Assembly (NCBI GenBank): GCA_032207245.1 | Contig: CM063500.1 | Location: 19,228,734 to 19,292,733, forward strand | DNA from: Pardosa pseudoannulata | Lineage: Eukaryota; Arthropoda; Arachnida; Araneae; Lycosidae | Length of the DNA: 64,000 nt | Reading direction: 5' to 3' | Shown: positions 59,936-64,000 of the stretch, piece after piece | Layout: every line of letters begins with the position of its first letter | Numbering within the stretch: position 1 is the first letter of the stretch | The notes under the pieces: generated by a model | What the model was told of the DNA's origin: nothing | The model's input: only the letters and a program-made list of their open reading frames with translations | The model's database searches: none | Translations under genes and position numbers: made by a program

Positions 59936-60850
59936 CAAGAATTCTTATTAAGCAGATTTAGATTCTAATTTTACTGATTTAAGACTTGATTTAGATTCTA
60001 ATTTTGCTTATTTAAAACCTGATTTAGATTCAAAAACTAAGAGCGTCCACTGGGTAAAAGCTTTCGATAATTGATCATTTTATTTTTAAATTACCATCTC
60101 ACAATTAATTTACAAAAATTCCCTTTACTAATATTATAGTAGGGATGTCAAGTAAGTAGGAACTGGGTTTCTATCTCAGCTGTAAAATGCTAGTGTGTTG
60201 GTATGAACTACCGTACTGACCTGAGTATTACTGATTTAAACTAAGACATAACAAGAATTATTACTAAGCTGATTTAGATTCTAATTTTGCTGATTTAAAA
60301 CTTGATTTAGATTCAAAAACTATGAACATCCTCTGGGTAACAGCTTTCGATAATTGATCATTTTATTCTTAAATTATCCTCTCACAATTCATTTACAAAA
60401 ATTCCCTTTTCTAATATAGTAGGGATGTCAAGTAAGCAGGAACTGAGTTTCTATCTGAGCTGTAAAACGCTAATGTGTTGGTATAAACTACCGTACTGAC
60501 CGAAGTATTATCGAATTAAACTAAGATTTAACAAGAATTCTTACTAAGCTAATTTAGATTCTAATTTTGCTAATTTAAAACCTGATTTAGATTCTAATTT
60601 TGTTGATTTAAAACTTGATTTAGATTATAATTTTTTTATTTAAAACTTGATTTAGATTTTAAATAAGCTGATTTTAAAACCTGATATAGATTCAAAAACT
60701 AAGATCCTCTGGGTAAAAGCTTTCGATAACTGATCATTTTATTCTTAAATTACCATCTCACAATTCATTTACAAAAATTCCCAATTTTAATATTTTAGTA
60801 GGGATGTCAAGTTAGCAGGAACTGGGTTTTTATCCCAGCTGTAAAACATA
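59935..60850. repeat. Tandem array, about 290-bp unit, with a 31-35 bp sub-repeat
   Basis: TGTTGGTAT(A/G)AACTACCGTA near 60194 and 60478, CTGGGTAA(A/C)AGCTTTCGATA near 60052, 60331 and 60708, and AGTAGGGATGTCAAGT near 60140, 60419 and 60797. Inside, GATTTAAAACTTGATTTAGA is itself repeated, most at 60545-60680. Confidence 0.8.
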
Positions 60851-61414
60851 TTTGTAACTGTTTTATAAGGAAAAACACCGGTTCACCTTACCGTGATAAA
60901 GTATCTCATGTACGTACCATCCTTGAGATAGGGGCTTGCCACAATGAAAAAAGTAATAGCAGTAATAATCCTAAATGCGAAGATGAATCTTTCATTTTCC
61001 TTATTCCGATACCTCAATGAAGACAATAGCTAACACAATACAATAAGATTCTCTAACTAGGTCCCAGGGCAATGATAGAGCGTAAATAAAGAAAAGTTAA
61101 TAAAAGAAGCATGTTAGAGTGGATTATCAGGTAAGTTAGGACTGACGTAATGGCTTTGTCCACGCTTGTGCCATTTTGCATTTCGTCTGCAAATAAGATT
61201 CGGTATTTAGCTTACAAGGAATTCTAATACGGTTAAAATTTGGTAAGATAAAAAAAAAGCTCTAATACGGGTCCAGGATGAATTTGAAACCTTCGTGCAA
61301 GAGGGTATTTAGCCGCTCCCTGTTAACACAGATTCCTAGTAGATTCATAACTTAGTCCAGTGTATTAAAGTATACTATTATGCTTACATGAGTGTTCTAT
61401 ATAACTGACTAGAA

Positions 61415-61437
61415 ATACAAACACACACACACACATA

Positions 61438-61522
<85 letters not shown>
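61415..61522. repeat. (AC)n(AT)n microsatellite
   Basis: ACACAC 61420-61433 then TA repeats up to the 3' tail of the RTE-like fragment. Confidence 0.97.
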
Positions 61523-61524
<2 letters not shown>

Positions 61525-61793
61525 TCATCAGCAGCAGCAGCAGTAGCATTGGCACGACAGCCCTTTGTGGGCCTGGGCCTTCCTTAGAAGCTTTTTCCCA
61601 TCTGCCCTTCTCCCAGCAATTAATCTCCAGTTCTTTACCTTTAAGATAGCAAAATCTTCATCCACACAGTGTTTCCACCGTTTCTTAGGCCTTCCTTTTG
61701 GTCTTTTATTGGAAGGGAGTGCATTAAAAACCCTCAAAGTCGTTCGTTCTGGGCTCATTCTCATTACATGTCCTGTCCACCTCATTTTATTCA

Positions 61794-61797
<4 letters not shown>
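61523..61797 (-). mobile_element. 5'-truncated RTE-like retrotransposon inside a TA microsatellite
   Basis: A minus-strand fragment of about 275 bp. It encodes the last part of an RT-containing protein ([48 protein letters not shown]). It ends in the GGCCCACAAAGGGCTGTCG terminus and a (CTG)n/(ATG)n tail, written as ATCATCATCAGCAGCAGC at 61521-61540 on the plus strand. Long (TA)n tracts lie on both sides (61439-61522 and 61798 on), so it landed in, or seeded, a microsatellite. Confidence 0.85.
61528..61797 (-). pseudogene. C-terminal fragment of an RTE-like polymerase
   Basis: About 85 codons without interruption from the TA tract to the 3' tail. It contains the RWTGHVMRM motif, the basic [10 protein letters not shown] motif, the VDEDF...VKNW segment and the AQAHKGL terminus seen in LINEs whose proteins are often annotated as craniofacial-development-protein-2-like. 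It is the same domain as at 21540-21740, but from a different subfamily and better kept. The open frame running into the (TA)n tract is an artefact. Confidence 0.8.
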
Positions 61798-61857
<60 letters not shown>

Positions 61858-61905
61858 CATATATATATACATATATATACATATATATACATATATATAC
61901 ATATA

Positions 61906-61947
<42 letters not shown>

Positions 61948-62242
61948 TATATATACATATATCATATATATATATGTATATATATATACATATGTATACA
62001 TATATATATACATATATATACATATATTTATACATATATATACATACATTACATATACATACATTCATACATATATATACATATATTTATACATATATAT
62101 ATATACATATATTCATACATATATATACATATGTTTATACATATATTTATACATATATATACATACATTCATACATATATATACATATATTTATACATAT
62201 ATATACATATATTCATACATATATATACATATATATATACAT
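61798..62242. repeat. (TA)n / (TATACA)n microsatellite
   Basis: TA tract changing to ATATATACAT and TTTATACATA higher-order repeats; starts where the RTE-like fragment is truncated. Confidence 0.97.
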
Positions 62243-62244
62243 GT

Positions 62245-63700
62245 AATGAATTAATTCCTATTGTCATAATAATTATGTAGCCCCATTATTTTTTACTTGC
62301 CCGGGGTACTAGGCAAGGAGAAGCCTAATCAGCTAGAAGTAATACAAATGCAGCCGGCCAACATTGAAGAGAATGGCACAAGTTTAATTAAAACTTTATT
62401 TCAGAGCTTCTAAAACGGACATCTTTACTAGTCAACGACACACAAAGGAAAGACACAAAAATCACTCTGCTCGAACAGAGGTGCATCCAAGAGCTAAGAC
62501 GGAAAGAAGTTTCCCACTTTCTCAGCGTATTTATGTGTAAGATCTTGAAAAACGCGGAGCCATTTGCCGGCAACAGCTGGAAAACGTGTTGAATAGGCAG
62601 TAAATTTACATTTATAGGATAGAAAGCTTTGGGAAATGTATCGAAAGAATTTTAAGTCGAGAACGCTCCTTTGATTAAGACATTTAGAGACTGGGAAACT
62701 TGTACACAACCTGAAAAAATTTCTTAAAAACCTTTTGAGATAATATGAGCGTTACATGAAAAAAAACACAATTTAAGAAAGATCAAGTTAAAGTTTTGTA
62801 AGTTTAAAATTGTTTACAGTAAACAGTTGACACTTTTTTATTCATAACTAATCTTAATACTAGAATTTTTATACGCGGATTGTTTTAAAATGTTCAGAAA
62901 TAAATTCCTTTTCACATATATTTTTTCTGAAAAATCGAAAATTTTGTTGATTTAACAGTCGTATAGCCCCTTAATTTGGACAATTCGTACAAATTCATAC
63001 ACAAGCCGGTGAATTTTCCGAATATTCAAATAAAGGTCTTTATGTATGACCTTGAATTTTCAAAACAAGATTGCCCTAACATGAAGAAGCATTTATAAAC
63101 ACATTAAAAATACATTATTCCCCTAAATATAACTTTCTCTTTTTGTTCAAATTTTTGCGGTAGAATAAGAAAGCGTGTCGAAATCTGCAAATGGGCGGTA
63201 CTTTTCTGTCTGTTTGAACTTATCCTTCTTAATGCAGAGTAATTTTTTTTTTTAGACTTTTTTCTATTGCGCACGTGATTTCAAGATCGAGTAATCTGTT
63301 CCAGTCGTAATGTAATCGACCAATATAGTGAAGTCTACATAACATCTAAACCCGGATTTGTGTTCTTCTCCAGTGGCTGTTGATTTGAACCAATCTCGAT
63401 GACTGAAGATTAAAAATCAAACCATTTTCAAGTGTTTTATTTATTTGTTTGAAGCATATTCTTGTTAAAAAGGTAACTAGAGCTACATAATTCTAAGACT
63501 TGGTTAATGATGATTAAAATGTTTTCCCGAGGTTATGTCTCTATTCTATCAAGGTAAATAGAATATTCGTTTAATACAATCTAAGAAATACTTATTCCTT
63601 TTGTAATGTAAAAATTTTTATTGAATTTTTCTATTTGGTTTCTAAACTATGAGGTTCATTATTATATCAAGTATATCTGAGAATCAGATAACGATATCTA
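62245..63700. other. Single-copy region, no gene recognised
   Basis: The left third (62290-62740) is more GC-balanced, with two overlapping minus frames of 61 and 71 codons (62388-62573, 62494-62709) that match nothing I know. A short stretch near 62460-62525 resembles 30870-30935 (ATCACTCTG, GATGCA/GTGCATC, AAGA..GAAAG). The rest is AT-rich. Confidence 0.3.
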
Positions 63701-63710
63701 ATTTACTTCG

Positions 63711-64000
63711 ACAGTAATCAATTTACTTAAATGCTTTCCTCAGCACATTTTCTTGGTTTATAGAAAATATTTTTGATGAGTCCAAAAGGATATGTTCATG
63801 GTACTTACAAAGTTTCACTGTCGAAGCTTTGTAATCAAATTAAGAACCCACTCTAGCCGAACAAAGAGACAGTAATCAATTTACTTAAATGCTTTCCTCA
63901 GCACATTTTCTTGGTTTATAGAAAATATTTTTGATGTGTCCAAAAGGATATCTTCGTGGTACTTACAAAGTTTCACTATCGAAGCTTTGTAATCAAATTA
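63711..64000. repeat. 158-bp tandem repeat running off the window end
   Basis: ACAGTAATCAATTTACTTAA starts copies at 63711 and 63869. They differ at only a few bases, and the second copy is still running at 64000, so the array may continue. Confidence 0.88.

Overview
The window is eukaryotic, AT-rich and gene-poor. The one gene I recognise is on the minus strand: a Gbx-class homeobox gene (Drosophila relative unplugged). Its last two coding exons lie at 22344-22058 and 16259-16068. The homeodomain, with an [12 protein letters not shown] helix 1/2 region, and the C-terminal VPIPVHVNRMAIRSQHQQ block suggest an arthropod. A chelicerate such as a spider or scorpion fits the long introns, AT richness and TE mix, but this is inference; I cannot name the species. 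The 5' exon(s) of the gene lie above 22.35 kb, either unrecognised here or beyond the window.

Everything else that I can identify is repetitive. (1) Long-unit tandem arrays: 2.37-4.26 kb (about 340 bp unit), 4.83-7.83 kb (about 475 bp), 33.1-34.0 kb (about 440 bp, 2 copies), 42.5-45.6 kb (about 270 bp, about 11 copies), 51.8-53.4 kb (about 425 bp), 59.1-60.85 kb, plus several short arrays. (2) DNA transposon remnants with recognisable ends: hAT-type MITEs with 8-bp target duplications (13453-13956, 43705-43857, 46738-47252, 56853-57415), a cluster of TTAA-flanked piggyBac-like elements (8459-9390, 13371-14215, 14463-15364, 19174-19695, 39822-40380, 54657-55270), a Harbinger-like MITE (36695-36815), a Tc1/mariner remnant inside the gbx intron (16317-17194) and a foldback element (about 32.04-32.77 kb). 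(3) Retroelements: two truncated RTE-like 3' ends (21279-21793, 61523-61797), two tRNA-derived SINE families, and a dispersed repeat in three copies that carries a BEL/Pao-like reverse transcriptase fragment. (4) Many (TA)n, (TA)n(TG)n and (CA)n(TA)n microsatellites, several of which border transposable elements.

Layout: 1-16 kb, arrays and nested TTAA/hAT elements downstream of gbx; 16-22.4 kb, the gbx terminal exons and a TE-filled 5.8 kb intron; 22.4-64 kb, upstream of the exon 22344, so either gbx upstream intron or 5' flank. The 22.4-64 kb part holds a few more GC-balanced apparently single-copy islands (around 25.4-26.6, 27.9-28.6, 31.5-32.0, 50.5-51.0, 53.4-53.9, 55.4-55.95, 62.3-62.7 kb) that could be regulatory. 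I did not find an undescribed multi-gene system. The most informative signals are the nested insertions with paralogous empty sites, the growth of a dispersed repeat into a 3-kb satellite, the captured BEL/Pao fragment, and the intron that splits the Gbx homeobox.
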